Shown: piece after piece, positions 15,522 to 24,599 of the stretch | Layout: each line of letters begins with the position of its first letter | Numbering within the stretch: position 1 is the stretch's first letter | Source of the DNA: Phycisphaerales bacterium | GTDB taxonomy: Bacteria; Planctomycetota; Phycisphaerae; Phycisphaerales; JAGLTS01 | DNA: 59,522 nt | Direction of reading: 5' to 3' | Assembly (NCBI GenBank): GCA_023135165.1 | Contig: JAGLTS010000036.1 | Span: 1 to 59,522 of the forward strand | Made by a program: the position numbers and the translations under genes | The notes under the pieces: model-generated | Databases searched by the model: none | The model's input: only the letters and a program-made list of their open reading frames with translations | What the model was told of the DNA's origin: nothing

Positions 15522-17672
15522 TCATGCGGCCGACGCGCCGCTTGTCTGAGGCTCGGGCAGTCTCACAAGTCCCATGGACTCGATTCGCACGCCTGAGACG
15601 ATCTCGTTGTACCCGAGAACACCAACGGTTGACAAGTGCGGCTCGACCAATTCCCGTACAGGGCCGCGCACTTGCGGTGATGCGAGGATGATCGGCTCGT
15701 GCCCCGCGGCGACGACCGCCTGGAGCGATTCAACGATCGCACTTGCCACATCCCGCGCAAGTTGCGGGGGCATGGTCATCACCGTGCCGCCCGCGCTGCG
15801 ATCGACATACCCGCTGATGAAGTCCTCCAGCGACGGGTCGAGCGTCACGCAGACGAGCCGCTGATTGCCCGCATCATCCATCACCAGATGCTGCCCACAG
15901 ATCGTCCGGCGAAGCGAGTGGCGAACGTACTCGGTGAGCACGTCGATGTCCTTGGACTTGGGCGCCCAGTCGCCGAGCGTTTCGAGGATGATCTCCAGGT
16001 CGCGGATCGGAACACGCTCGCGCAGCAGGTTTTGCAGCACCTTCTGCAGCTCCGCGGGCTTGATGAGGTCCGGGACGACCTCGGCGACGACCTTGGGCGA
16101 CTTCTCAGCCACACCCTGCAACAGATTGTGGACTTCCTCACGGCTGAGCATCTCGTCCGCGTGGCGTTTGACGATCTCGGTGAGGTGCGTCGCCAGGACG
16201 CTCGATGCGTCGACGACGGTGTAGTTCATGTTCTCGGCTCGCTGCTTGAGGGCCGTCTCGATCCACCAGGCATCCAGGCCGAACGCAGGCTCCTTGGTCT
16301 TGATCCCGTCGAGCGGTCCCTCGGCGAGGCCTGAGTCCATGGCGAGCAGCTTGCCCGGATAGGTCGTGCCTTCATCGACGACGGCGCCGCGCAGTTTCAC
16401 ACGGTAAGCGTTCGGGTCGAGCTGCATATTGTCGCGTATGCGCACGGGCGGCATGACAAAGCCCATCTCGACGGCGACCTGGCGGCGAATCATCGCGATC
16501 CGATCGAGCAGATCGCCTCCCTGGCTTGCATCGACGAGCGAGACGACGGCGTAGCCGACCTCAAGCTCGAGCTGATCCACCTTCAGCAGCGTCTCGACGG
16601 CCGGCTGGGTGTCGATGCTGATCGCCTGCTCGCGGGCTCGTTGCTCGCGGGTTGCCGTTCGGGCGTTTCGGCTACGCGTCGTGAAGAGCGCGATGGACAG
16701 CAGGACCATGCTCATCGCGATGAGCGGAATCGCGGGCAGGGGCGTGAACGCCATCCCAATCAGGAAGCACGCGGTGAGAACCAGCGCAACGGGACGGTTG
16801 AAGAGCTGGCCCGTCAGCTCATTGCCGAGGCTGTCTTTGGCGCCGGAGCGCGTGATGATCAGGCCGGATGCGATGGCGATGAGAAACGCTGGAACCTGCG
16901 AGACCAGGCCGTCGCCGATGGTCAGCTTGGTGAAGACGTTGACGGTTTCGCCGACGGACCATCCCCGCCCGATCATGCCGACGAAAAGCCCGCCGAGGAT
17001 GTTGATGGCGGTGATGAGGACGCTGGCGATGGCATCGCCTCGGACGAACTTGGATGCACCATCCATCGCGCCGTAGAAGTCCGCCTCGTGCATGATGTCA
17101 TCGCGCCGGCTCCTGGCTTCCGCCTCGTCGATGACGCCCGCGTTCAGATCGGCGTCGATCGCCATTTGCTTGCCGGGCATGGCATCGAGCGTGAAGCGTG
17201 CAGCTACTTCGCTGATTCGGGTCGCGCCTTTGGTGATGACGACGAACTGCACGATGATGAGGATGGCGAAGATCACCACGCCGACGACGGGGTTATCGCC
17301 CGCCACGAAGTCGCCGAACGCCTGGATGACCTTGCCCGCAACGCCCGCCGCCTCCTCCGCGTTGGTGGCGTCCGCTGTCAGAATCAGGCGCGTCGTCGCG
17401 ATGTTGAGTACGAGCCGAAACAGCGTCGTTCCGAGCAGCAGCGATGGGAAGACGTTGAACTCCAGCGGCGAATTCAGGTAGATCGTGGTCAAGAGCATGA
17501 TCGCCGCGATCGAGATGTTCGCAGCGATCATCACATCCATGACGGCGGGGTGCAGCGGGACGATGATGACGCCGACCAGCGAGATGAATGCAATGGGCAC
17601 GATCAGCCCGCGGTGCCTGACGAAGGCATCCACCCAAGGGGGAACCGGCTTGTTCATCAGCGCCATCGACAT
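15522..17672 (-). CDS. flhA: Flagellar export gate protein FlhA
   Basis: About 716 residues, the usual FlhA length. The N-terminal half has eight predicted membrane helices, including MIAANISIAAIMLLTTIYLNSPLEF and the FHIPEP-family signature region (RLVLNIATTRLIL; GDNPVVGVVIFAILIIVQFVVITKGATRISEVAARFTLDAMPGKQMAIDADLNAG). The cytoplasmic C-terminal half (from about 350) carries DQLELEVGYAVVSLVDASQGGDLLDRI and the PIRDLEIILETL docking region. FlhA takes up export substrates and uses proton flow. The longest reading starts at TTG 17681; ATG 17672 is preferred because GAGGG lies 10 bases upstream of it and abuts the TTG. Confidence 0.96.
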   Translation of the reverse strand: MSMALMNKPVPPWVDAFVRHRGLIVPIAFISLVGVIIVPLHPAVMDVMIAANISIAAIMLLTTIYLNSPLEFNVFPSLLLGTTLFRLVLNIATTRLILTADATNAEEAAGVAGKVIQAFGDFVAGDNPVVGVVIFAILIIVQFVVITKGATRISEVAARFTLDAMPGKQMAIDADLNAGVIDEAEARSRRDDIMHEADFYGAMDGASKFVRGDAIASVLITAINILGGLFVGMIGRGWSVGETVNVFTKLTIGDGLVSQVPAFLIAIASGLIITRSGAKDSLGNELTGQLFNRPVALVLTACFLIGMAFTPLPAIPLIAMSMVLLSIALFTTRSRNARTATREQRAREQAISIDTQPAVETLLKVDQLELEVGYAVVSLVDASQGGDLLDRIAMIRRQVAVEMGFVMPPVRIRDNMQLDPNAYRVKLRGAVVDEGTTYPGKLLAMDSGLAEGPLDGIKTKEPAFGLDAWWIETALKQRAENMNYTVVDASSVLATHLTEIVKRHADEMLSREEVHNLLQGVAEKSPKVVAEVVPDLIKPAELQKVLQNLLRERVPIRDLEIILETLGDWAPKSKDIDVLTEYVRHSLRRTICGQHLVMDDAGNQRLVCVTLDPSLEDFISGYVDRSAGGTVMTMPPQLARDVASAIVESLQAVVAAGHEPIILASPQVRGPVRELVEPHLSTVGVLGYNEIVSGVRIESMGLVRLPEPQTSGASAA

Positions 17673-17718
17673 CAGGACCAAGCCCTCGCGTGCTGCCTGT
17701 TTGTCCTACTGATCGCCA

Positions 17719-18789
17719 TCATCCCGCAGCCTTCCCTTCCAACCGATAGACGTACGCGAGCACCTCGGCGACCGCCTGGTACTGCGCGGGGGGGACTTCC
17801 TGACCGACTTCAACGTGCCGGTACAAGGCCCTCGCCAGCGGCGCCCGCTCGACGATCGGCACGCTGTGCGCCACCGCGATCTGGCGAATGCGAAACGCCA
17901 TCACGTCCGCGCCTTTGGCGATCACCTTCGGTGCGTTCATCTTCTGGGCGTCATACTTGAGCGCCACCGAGAAGTGCGTCGGGTTCGTCACCACGACATC
18001 AGCGCGAGGGACGTCGATGCCCAGACGCTGCATGTGGATCTGCTGCGCCATCTGGAAGCGCTTGTGCTTGATCTTCGGATCGCCATCCGCCGCCTTACGC
18101 TCCTCCTTGACCTCCGTCTTGGTCATCTTCAGATCCTGCGTGTGTTGCCACTTCTGGTAGACCCAGTCGGCGATGCCGAGGAGCAGCAGGACGATCGCCA
18201 CCTTGATGGCAAGATCGAAGAGCTTGCTCGTGACGAGGAGAAAGGCGGGCAACGCGTCGAGCTGCGGCAGAATCGCGATCGCGCGAAGGTCGCCGGCAAC
18301 GACCAGGATGATGACAGCCGCGACGCACGAGAACTTGCCGACATCCGCGACGGACTTGGCCAACCCTCGCTTGCCGAAGATCTGCTTGAACCCACCCACC
18401 GGATTCATCTTCGAGAAGTCCGGTTGAATGGGCTTGAGCGTGAAGAGCCAGCCGACCTGCATGAAGCTCGACACGATTGCGGCGGCGAAGATCAGCAGCA
18501 TCGGCGCGAGGGCGATTCGCGCCGCAAAGGCGACCGTCGTGGCGACCTGCCCTATCAGGCCGTCGGTGCTGAGCGTCGAGCCAATCGTGTCGCCTCCCAA
18601 CTCTCGCTGCATGAGGATGCCCATGTCCTCGAACATGCGATGCCCGAGAATGCGGAAGATGATCAGGCCGGCGGCGAGCATGACGGCGCTGGAGAGGTCC
18701 TTGCTCTTGGGCACCTTGCCGCGCGTTCGCGCATCGGATTTGCGCTTGCCGGTTGGCTGTTCTGATTTTTCGCCGACGTCGTCAGCCAC
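17719..18789 (-). CDS. flhB: Flagellar export specificity switch FlhB
   Basis: A 356-residue FlhB. N-terminus EKSEQPTGKRKSDARTRGKVPKSKDLSSA is typical, four membrane helices follow (about 30-215), then the cytoplasmic domain with the self-cleaving NPTH motif (VVTNPTHFSVALKYD), which changes export from rod/hook to filament subunits. It ends VPPAQYQAVAEVLAYVYRLEGKA, as usual. The GTG start overlaps the end of fliR by 8 bases and has GGAGG 8 bases upstream, so FliR and FlhB synthesis should be coupled. flhA follows 46 bp later. Confidence 0.96.
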   Translation of the reverse strand: MADDVGEKSEQPTGKRKSDARTRGKVPKSKDLSSAVMLAAGLIIFRILGHRMFEDMGILMQRELGGDTIGSTLSTDGLIGQVATTVAFAARIALAPMLLIFAAAIVSSFMQVGWLFTLKPIQPDFSKMNPVGGFKQIFGKRGLAKSVADVGKFSCVAAVIILVVAGDLRAIAILPQLDALPAFLLVTSKLFDLAIKVAIVLLLLGIADWVYQKWQHTQDLKMTKTEVKEERKAADGDPKIKHKRFQMAQQIHMQRLGIDVPRADVVVTNPTHFSVALKYDAQKMNAPKVIAKGADVMAFRIRQIAVAHSVPIVERAPLARALYRHVEVGQEVPPAQYQAVAEVLAYVYRLEGKAAG

Positions 18790-19585
18790 CGCTCACGCCT
18801 CCGCTACCGAGCGAGAACACCCAATCCCCGATCATGATGAGCGTGCGCCCGACCTCTTCGCTCACGACGACGTACATCACGCCGCACGACGCGATCAGGC
18901 CGACAAGCCCCGAGATGACGCGCATGGGGAAACCGAACGAAATGATGTTGAGCTGCGGCGAGGTCTTGCTGAGAAACCCGATGCCGAGCGTCTGAAGAAA
19001 GATGATGCAGTAGATCGGCGCCGCGACGCGAACGGCGAGCGTGTACGCAGCCATGAGGACGCCCGCCATCATCTCGACGACCGACTGGTCCACACGAAAC
19101 CCGCCGAGCGGGACGCGGCTGAAGCTGTCGGCGAGCACGGCGAGCATGACTTCGAGACCGCCGACGAGCAGGAAGATGCTCAGCGTGAGGTAAAAGAGGA
19201 TCTGCCCGATGACGTTGGTCGTCGTGTTGGATGCCGGGTCGTAGAAGGTCGCCATGCCCAGCCCCATCTGCCTGCCCATCACAAATCCGGACATCTGCAT
19301 CGAGACCAGCGGCATGCCCGCCAACCAGCCGATCACGTACCCGATCATGATCTCCATGGCGATGAGCGGCCCAATGGTGACGATGCTCAACTCGATCCCG
19401 ACCTGCTGCGCCGCCGGGCACGTCGGGTAAAGCACGAGCGCGAGCGCCAAGGCGAGGTGCAGCTTGATGAAGCGCGGGATCACGTTGCTGCCGAACACGG
19501 GCGAAAAGAGGTACAGCCCGGTGAACCGGAAGAAGACGAGCGCGAACGGCCCGGTGTGAGACAAGATGGCGTCCATGCCTGTCAT
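18782..19585 (-). CDS. fliR: Flagellar export gate protein FliR
   Basis: A 267-residue membrane protein with six or more hydrophobic helices. Family marks are FALVFFRFTGLYLFSPVFGSNVIPRFIKLHLALALALVL near the start, QMSGFVMGRQMGLGMATFYDPASNTTTNVIGQ, and APIYCIIFLQTLGIGFLSKTSPQLNIISFGFP. FliR joins the FliP5-FliQ4 gate as the single closing subunit. It starts 3 bp after the fliQ stop and overlaps flhB by 8 bp. Confidence 0.95.
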   Translation of the reverse strand: MTGMDAILSHTGPFALVFFRFTGLYLFSPVFGSNVIPRFIKLHLALALALVLYPTCPAAQQVGIELSIVTIGPLIAMEIMIGYVIGWLAGMPLVSMQMSGFVMGRQMGLGMATFYDPASNTTTNVIGQILFYLTLSIFLLVGGLEVMLAVLADSFSRVPLGGFRVDQSVVEMMAGVLMAAYTLAVRVAAPIYCIIFLQTLGIGFLSKTSPQLNIISFGFPMRVISGLVGLIASCGVMYVVVSEEVGRTLIMIGDWVFSLGSGGVSGG

Positions 19586-19588
19586 GCA

Positions 19589-19849
19589 TTACAAACCAAG
19601 ATTGAACATTTCCACGGCGAAGGCTGTGAGCTGCGCGACGATCCAGGGCATCAGCAGAATCGCGACGCCGATCATCACGAATATCTTTGGAACCATCGTG
19701 AGCGTCTGTTCGTGAATCTGCGTGATCGACTGGAGGATGCTGATGATGAGCCCGATGACGATGCCCGCACCAAGCACAGGCGCGATGATCGTCAGCGCCA
19801 TCATCAGCGTGTCCCGAACGATCTGCATGGTGTAGTCATCAACTGACAT
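19589..19849 (-). CDS. fliQ: Flagellar export gate protein FliQ
   Basis: An 86-residue protein of two long hydrophobic helices (TLMMALTIIAPVLGAGIVIGLIISILQSITQIHEQTLTMVPKIFVMIGVAILLMPWIV), matching FliQ in length and in the QSITQIHEQTLTMVPK loop that lies between the helices. Start ATG 19849 is set by AGGAGG 8 bases upstream; the longer GTG reading at 19858 would overlap that site. It sits in the canonical fliP-fliQ-fliR order. Confidence 0.95.
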   Translation of the reverse strand: MSVDDYTMQIVRDTLMMALTIIAPVLGAGIVIGLIISILQSITQIHEQTLTMVPKIFVMIGVAILLMPWIVAQLTAFAVEMFNLGL

Positions 19850-19872
19850 CGCGCGCACCTCCTGCGTGGGGC

Positions 19873-20724
19873 TTACCCCACCATCGAGGACAGAGGCTCA
19901 AGCTGCCCCGGTTGAATCACACTCTGCATGAGATTCCCAATCACCAGTTGCCACCCATCGACCATGATGAAGAGCAGAATCTTGAACGGGGCTGACACGA
20001 GCACGGGCGGCAGCATCATCATGCCCATCGAGATCAGCACGCTGGCGATGATCATGTCAATGACAAGGAAGGGCAGGTAGACGCGGAACCCCATGAGGAA
20101 ACCGACCTTGAGTTCGCTGAGGACGTAGGCGGGGACGAGGGTGAGCATGTCAACATCGGCGCGCGTGATCTGCTCGGGGCTGCTGATGTTAACGCCGCGG
20201 TAGTCGAGGATCATGAAGAGCGATGACCAGTTCCCCGTGGCTTCGATCTGGTCGAACATGAAGTCACGTACGGGTTGCTTGGCGCGCTGCCAGGCATCAA
20301 GCTGATTGGTGATCTCGCCGTTCTGGTACGGGACGAGCGCCTCGTTGTAGATGCGGTCGATCGTCGGCGACATGACAAAGAGGGTCATGATGAGCGCCAG
20401 GCCCGTGATGACCTGAGGCGGAGGCAAGCTCTGAGTGCCCATCGCCTGCTTGAGTAGGCCGAGCACGATGATGATGCGCACGAAGGATGTGCACATGATG
20501 ATGATGGCGGGGGCGAGCGAGAGGATGGTGAGAAGGATGAGGATGTTCAGCGTGCCGGACAGGCCGACCTCCGTGCCTGTCACTCCCCCCACCGCCTCGC
20601 CGAGGTCCTCGAGCATGGTCACGGGGTTGATGTCTGTGTCGCCCGGCACCGTCTGCGACGATGCCGGCCCCGCCGCAAGGAGCAGGACGCACAAGAAACC
20701 CACAATGGTCGGCAGACGCCTCAT
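19873..20724 (-). CDS. fliP: Flagellar export gate protein FliP
   Basis: A 283-residue FliP with a cleavable signal peptide (LPTIVGFLCVLLLAAGPASSQ), as known for the family. Conserved stretches: LAPAIIIMCTSFVRIIIVLGLLKQAMGTQSLPPPQVITGLAL (TM with the FTS/FVR segment), RAKQPVRDFM, LVPAYVLSELKVGFLMGFRVYLPFLVIDMIIASVLISMGMMMLPPVLVSAPFKILLFIMVDGW. Five copies form the core of the export gate. The ATG overlaps the fliO stop by 4 bases. Confidence 0.97.
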   Translation of the reverse strand: MRRLPTIVGFLCVLLLAAGPASSQTVPGDTDINPVTMLEDLGEAVGGVTGTEVGLSGTLNILILLTILSLAPAIIIMCTSFVRIIIVLGLLKQAMGTQSLPPPQVITGLALIMTLFVMSPTIDRIYNEALVPYQNGEITNQLDAWQRAKQPVRDFMFDQIEATGNWSSLFMILDYRGVNISSPEQITRADVDMLTLVPAYVLSELKVGFLMGFRVYLPFLVIDMIIASVLISMGMMMLPPVLVSAPFKILLFIMVDGWQLVIGNLMQSVIQPGQLEPLSSMVG

Positions 20725-21626
20725 GCATCCGCCCCCCGCATGGTGCTGAGGCGCATCCGCAGTGATTTCAACGGGTTAGCGGATTCCGTCAAATCGACGA
20801 CCTCCGCGCGAAGATCCAAATCGTCCACATCCTGTCCACTCTCCACCCTCGCAAAGATGGAGCGGAATCGATCTGACACGGTCTCGGACTGCTCTGTCGA
20901 TGTCTTGCTCAGGATCGAGGCGACATCATCCGCGTCGATGATGTCAGCCAGCGTCTGGAACCCGGCGGGCGTCTGGCTCAGGAGCAGCACCCGCCGATCG
21001 AGCTTGAGCAGAACCAGCGTCGTGGATCGTGAGATCGGGTATCTGCCGAGCACCTCCATCACGCCCGACGGCGCCCGGCCCCCTGCGGAGAGCATGACCG
21101 CCAGACCGCCGCGCGCGCTGGCTGCCCGTTTGATGACCATCTTGAGCAGCAGCGCCAGGACGATGACGACGACCAGCGCGCCAAGCGTCCGCATGACCCC
21201 GATCGCGCCGTAGCCGGTCGCCTCCGCAGTGGTCGGGGATGCCCGCTCAGTTTGGCCGAGCGGTAGCGACTCTCGCGCCGGCGGCACGAAGACCTCCGCA
21301 GGCTCCGTTGCCTTCTCCGGCTGGTCCGCACTGCCGGTCGTTGCTGATTCCCGTGTCTCCCCCTGCGACTCCGCAGGCTCATCGACCTGAGCCGCCCCGG
21401 GTGCGTTTGCATCCCCGTCTTGATCGACGATCGCGTGAGCGTCATCCGTTGCCGACTCACCGGCGAGGTCGAGCGCCCGATTCGCCGAGCCGGCCTCGGG
21501 GAGAAGCAGTTGCCTCTCCCAATCGTGTCCAGCGGACGCATGCGCCATACCTGCCGTGAGGATGGCCAGCACGATCAGCACCCGCGCGATGGGTGGGGTC
21601 CGGTGGTGGGATCGTTGCGTTGCCAT
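20721..21626 (-). CDS. fliO: Flagellar assembly protein FliO with long periplasmic extension
   Basis: A 301-residue protein with a signal-peptide-like start (VLIVLAILTAGMAHASA), about 110 residues of acidic, Ala/Glu-rich low complexity, one membrane helix (MRTLGALVVVIVLALLLKMVIKR, about 146-168) and a cytoplasmic domain with VMEVLGRYPISRSTTLVLLKLDRRVLLLSQTPAGFQTL, the FliO signature (L.R.PL.....L.L...G..LLLG). FliO helps FliP assemble. E. coli FliO is about 120 residues, so the periplasmic part is unusual in length. The stop overlaps fliP by 4 bp. Confidence 0.86.
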   Translation of the reverse strand: MATQRSHHRTPPIARVLIVLAILTAGMAHASAGHDWERQLLLPEAGSANRALDLAGESATDDAHAIVDQDGDANAPGAAQVDEPAESQGETRESATTGSADQPEKATEPAEVFVPPARESLPLGQTERASPTTAEATGYGAIGVMRTLGALVVVIVLALLLKMVIKRAASARGGLAVMLSAGGRAPSGVMEVLGRYPISRSTTLVLLKLDRRVLLLSQTPAGFQTLADIIDADDVASILSKTSTEQSETVSDRFRSIFARVESGQDVDDLDLRAEVVDLTESANPLKSLRMRLSTMRGADA

Positions 21627-21694
21627 GCGCCATCCTTGGCATCGGCCCGACAGCTCCGCTGTCGGCGGTCGTCTCTGAATCGGTGTCGTCGTCC

Positions 21695-22381
21695 CTATGG
21701 ACCGGATGCGGTCGACACGGGGACGAGCACCTCACTGATGCGAACGCAGAAGGTGTCGTTGAGCACGAGCACCTCACCCCGCGCGACGTGCCGGTCGTTG
21801 ACGTAGACATCCACGGGGTCACCGGCCAGCTTGTCCAACTCGACGATGGACCCGTTGTTGAGGCGAAGCACATCCTCGACAAGCATAACCGTCCTGCCCA
21901 GTTCGATCTTCACGTGCAGATCGACATCCGAGAGCAGGTCGATGCCCTCCGGCTCATCGCCGACGGCCGTCCCGCCAAGCGTCGGCAGTTCAACCGATTC
22001 GACACTACGGACCTGGCGCGGCGGCGTCGCGCCGATGTGTCGGCCGGGCAGTTCGGCAGACTCTGTCGACGGACCGGCGTCATCCAGGCCGGGCTCGTCC
22101 TCGCCGGAGCCTAGGTTTGCGATGGCATGCTGGGCATCCGCCAGCGCTTGCGCCGCCATGTCCTCGGCTGAGTCGCCGGGCGCATCGCCCTTGCCGGCAT
22201 CCGACGCATCCGGTGCTGCATCAGGTTCCTGCGGCGCGCCGCCAGGCTCGGCAGCTACGCCATCGGCCTGTGGCGCAGGCGGCGTCTCCTCCGAAGCCGC
22301 CTGGGCTGCTCCATCAGGAGTCGCCGATTCCACATCGTCGGTTGTTTCAGGGTGCTCGCGCTGTGGGTCTTGCTCGGCCAT
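21695..22381 (-). CDS. fliN: Flagellar motor switch protein FliN with disordered N-terminal extension
   Basis: A 228-residue protein whose last 85 residues form a SpoA/FliN domain: LLSDVDLHVKIELGRTVMLVEDVLRLNNGSIVELDKLAGDPVDVYVNDRHVARGEVLVLNDTFCVRISEVL. This is the C-ring subunit that binds FliH for export and forms the switch base. The first 140 residues are Ala/Pro/Asp/Glu-rich and look unstructured; E. coli FliN has 137 residues in total. FliM, which usually precedes FliN, is absent: the gene before is fliL. GAGG lies 6 bases before the ATG. Confidence 0.93.
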   Translation of the reverse strand: MAEQDPQREHPETTDDVESATPDGAAQAASEETPPAPQADGVAAEPGGAPQEPDAAPDASDAGKGDAPGDSAEDMAAQALADAQHAIANLGSGEDEPGLDDAGPSTESAELPGRHIGATPPRQVRSVESVELPTLGGTAVGDEPEGIDLLSDVDLHVKIELGRTVMLVEDVLRLNNGSIVELDKLAGDPVDVYVNDRHVARGEVLVLNDTFCVRISEVLVPVSTASGP

Positions 22382-22468
22382 CCTAGCCTCATTTCTCCAG
22401 AGACCCTCTGGTCATCGGCCTTCGTCCATGAAGTCCTATAAAGAGTGTGGCCGCGCTTTGGCCATCTG

Positions 22469-22987
22469 TCAATAGTCCGCGCGAAAGGCGTTGCATTTCG
22501 GGATCAATACCTTTTCAATGCGGGGCCTGCCTTCCTCATCCAGACCCAGCACGCCGTTGAGGAACTCGCAGACCTGAGAGGTCAATTTCTCGAGGTTCGG
22601 CTCGCGGAAGTCCTCGTGGTGGGCGCGACGCCAGATCTGCGCGATGCCCGTCTTGATCTCCGCACCTCGGCGCTCGAACTCCTTCGTCGCCCTGTCCTCG
22701 TGCCTGCTTTTGAGGATGATGTACACCTCGGTGTCGTAGAGCCAGATTCGGCCGGTGCTCTGGTTGGGCATTCTCTCCTGCAGGACGAGCATCTCGACCT
22801 GGCGGTTGTTCTCCGCCTCCCGCTCCAAATCCTGCTCACCGCCCTGCACCGGACCGGGGCCGCCCCACATCTGGAGGACGATAAAGATTCCGACCGCCTC
22901 AACCAGCAGCAGCGCCGCGACGAGGACGATTGTCTTCATCGGACTTTTTTTCTTCGTCGTAACTTCGTTCGTATCCTGATCGGGCAT
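22469..22987 (-). CDS. fliL: Flagellar basal body-associated protein FliL
   Basis: A 172-residue protein with a short basic cytoplasmic tail (TTKKKSPMK), one membrane helix (TIVLVAALLLVEAVGIFIVLQMW) and a periplasmic domain that ends EFLNGVLGLDEEGRPRIEKVLIPKCNAFRADY. Position between motB and fliN, size and topology all match FliL, which rings the MotA/B stator. Sequence similarity to the family is low and comes mainly from the LT..V...LN.VLG...I.KV......Q pattern. The start has GGAGG 7 bases upstream. Confidence 0.78.
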   Translation of the reverse strand: MPDQDTNEVTTKKKSPMKTIVLVAALLLVEAVGIFIVLQMWGGPGPVQGGEQDLEREAENNRQVEMLVLQERMPNQSTGRIWLYDTEVYIILKSRHEDRATKEFERRGAEIKTGIAQIWRRAHHEDFREPNLEKLTSQVCEFLNGVLGLDEEGRPRIEKVLIPKCNAFRADY

Positions 22988-23000
22988 TGGTCAACCTCCG

Positions 23001-23774
23001 TCAAGGAGCGCTCTCCCCGCGCGCAATGTTTGGGTCGCTGAAGTTCGCATCCTTGGATATCTCTTCGACCAGAACCTCAGTCAGGATAATCTCCGCTCGC
23101 CGATTGACCGCCTGCTCTTGTGCCGTGTATCGGCGAGGGGCAAGCGGCTCCTCCGCCCCGCGCGCATCCAGCGAGAACACGCGCCGATCCAGACCGCACT
23201 CGTTCACAAGGAACTCACACACCGCCTTGGCGCGGTAGTACGACAGGTCGTCGAGATCCTCATACATGAAGTCAGCGCTCACGTTCTTGCGCGCCGCGTG
23301 CCCACGAATGGCGATCTTGTTGGTTCGGCCCCGGACCAGGTCGGCGATGTGGCGCAGCGGGTCCTTGGCGGACTCCAGCAGTTCCGCGGACTCCGGCGCG
23401 AAGCTCAGGTGCCCGCCGAGCGTGAACATCAGGCCGTCCTGGATCTTGCGGACCGTGACATCCTTGCCTTCCATCCCTTCGATATCGCTCTTGGAGGTCT
23501 TGCTGTGCTCCGACGCGTCGAGGGAGAGCTTGTCGAGCTGCTCGATGATCGACCGGAGCGGCGGGTCGTCGATGATGAGTTGGCCCTGCCCGCCCTGGTA
23601 GCCGAACGCCTCCTTGATCGAATCGACGACGCGCTGGTACTCATCCTCCTTCTTCAGCTCGGAGAAGGCGGCGAGGAGGATGAAAAAGCAGAGCAGCAGC
23701 GTCATCATGTCGCCGTAGGTCACGATCCACTCGGGCACGCCGCCGCCGCCGTCTTGTTTCTTCTTCTTGACCAT
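23001..23774 (-). CDS. motB: Flagellar stator protein MotB
   Basis: A 257-residue stator subunit. VPEWIVTYGDMMTLLLCFFILLAAFSELK has the proton-binding Asp22 of the MotB helix in its YGDMMTLLLxFF setting. The periplasmic part is an OmpA-like peptidoglycan-binding domain (GGHLSFAPESAELLESAKDPLRHIADLVRGRTNKIAIRGHAARKN; YYRAKAVCEFLV; VNRRAEIILTE). Cytoplasmic start VKKKKQD is normal. It lies 42 bp after motA and just before fliL. Confidence 0.95.
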   Translation of the reverse strand: MVKKKKQDGGGGVPEWIVTYGDMMTLLLCFFILLAAFSELKKEDEYQRVVDSIKEAFGYQGGQGQLIIDDPPLRSIIEQLDKLSLDASEHSKTSKSDIEGMEGKDVTVRKIQDGLMFTLGGHLSFAPESAELLESAKDPLRHIADLVRGRTNKIAIRGHAARKNVSADFMYEDLDDLSYYRAKAVCEFLVNECGLDRRVFSLDARGAEEPLAPRRYTAQEQAVNRRAEIILTEVLVEEISKDANFSDPNIARGESAP

Positions 23775-23816
23775 GTCCGTTGACTGCGGGCCTGTCGGAC
23801 CGATGGGGGATGCGCG

Positions 23817-24599
23817 TCACGCAGCCGCAGCCTCCTCTTCCCCACTCTCAACGCGCTTGGACGGCGGCAGGTAGGTCATGAGCTTCTGCTCGACGACGCG
23901 CGGGTTGTCGCCGGACTGGATGCTCATCACGCCTTCCAGGACCATTGACTTGAGCAGCGTCTCTTCCGCGTCGTACAGGCCGAGCTTGTCCGCAAGCGGC
24001 AGAAACAGAACGTTGGCGACCACCGCGCCGTAGAGCGTCGTGATCAGCGCTGCCGCCATGCCCGATCCGATCTTGGAGGGATCATCCATGTTGGCGAGCA
24101 TGGCGACGAGTCCGACGAGCGTGCCGATCATTCCGAACGCAGGCGCGTATCGGCCGAGCGCTTCGAGGATCGCCTTGCCCTCGCGGTGGCGATCCATGAG
24201 GTTCTCAAGCTCGGTCTCCATGATCTGTCGGATGAGTTCCGGGTCCGTGCCATCCACTGCCATGCGGATGCCCTGTGCGATGAAATCGTCGCTCATTTCC
24301 TCGGTGTGGCCTTCGAGGCTGAGGATGCCGTCGCGGCGTGCGACCTCAGCGTAGCCGACCAACTCCTGGACCAGGTCGTTGGGGTTGGTGCTCTTCACGA
24401 AGACGGTCTTCAGACAAACCTTGGGCAGCGAGAGAATGCGATTCAAGGGGAAGGAGGCGAAGACCGCCGCAGTCGCCCCGCCGATCACGATGATCATCGA
24501 GATGGGATCGATATACGCCCCGGGCGAACCGCCCAGGATCATCGCCAGGACGATGAGTCCCATGCCCATCACCGTTCCGATAATCGTGGCAATATCCAC
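23817..24599 (-). CDS. motA: Flagellar stator protein MotA
   Basis: About 260 residues with four membrane helices: DIATIIGTVMGMGLIVLAMIL, ISMIIVIGGATAAVFASFPL, GMIGTLVGLVAMLANM and GMAAALITTLYGAVVANVLFLPLADKL. The cytoplasmic loop carries the charged REGKAILEALGRYAPAFGMIGTL region that touches FliG. The longest reading begins at 24638, but GTG 24599 matches the family start (MDIAT-) and has GGAGG about 6 bases upstream. It is the first gene of the motility block; 170 bp separate it from mutY. I found no convincing sigma-54 or sigma-28 promoter there. Confidence 0.96.
   Translation of the reverse strand: MDIATIIGTVMGMGLIVLAMILGGSPGAYIDPISMIIVIGGATAAVFASFPLNRILSLPKVCLKTVFVKSTNPNDLVQELVGYAEVARRDGILSLEGHTEEMSDDFIAQGIRMAVDGTDPELIRQIMETELENLMDRHREGKAILEALGRYAPAFGMIGTLVGLVAMLANMDDPSKIGSGMAAALITTLYGAVVANVLFLPLADKLGLYDAEETLLKSMVLEGVMSIQSGDNPRVVEQKLMTYLPPSKRVESGEEEAAAA

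Noticed and set aside
16641-17960. 439-residue plus-strand ORF rich in Arg, Asp, Gly and His
   Set aside because: Lies opposite flhA and the end of flhB. Composition is typical of an antisense frame in GC-rich DNA, and no domain is seen.
18428-19846. 472-residue plus-strand ORF
   Set aside because: Opposite fliQ, fliR and flhB, which are clearly real. The ORF is full of charged residues without pattern.
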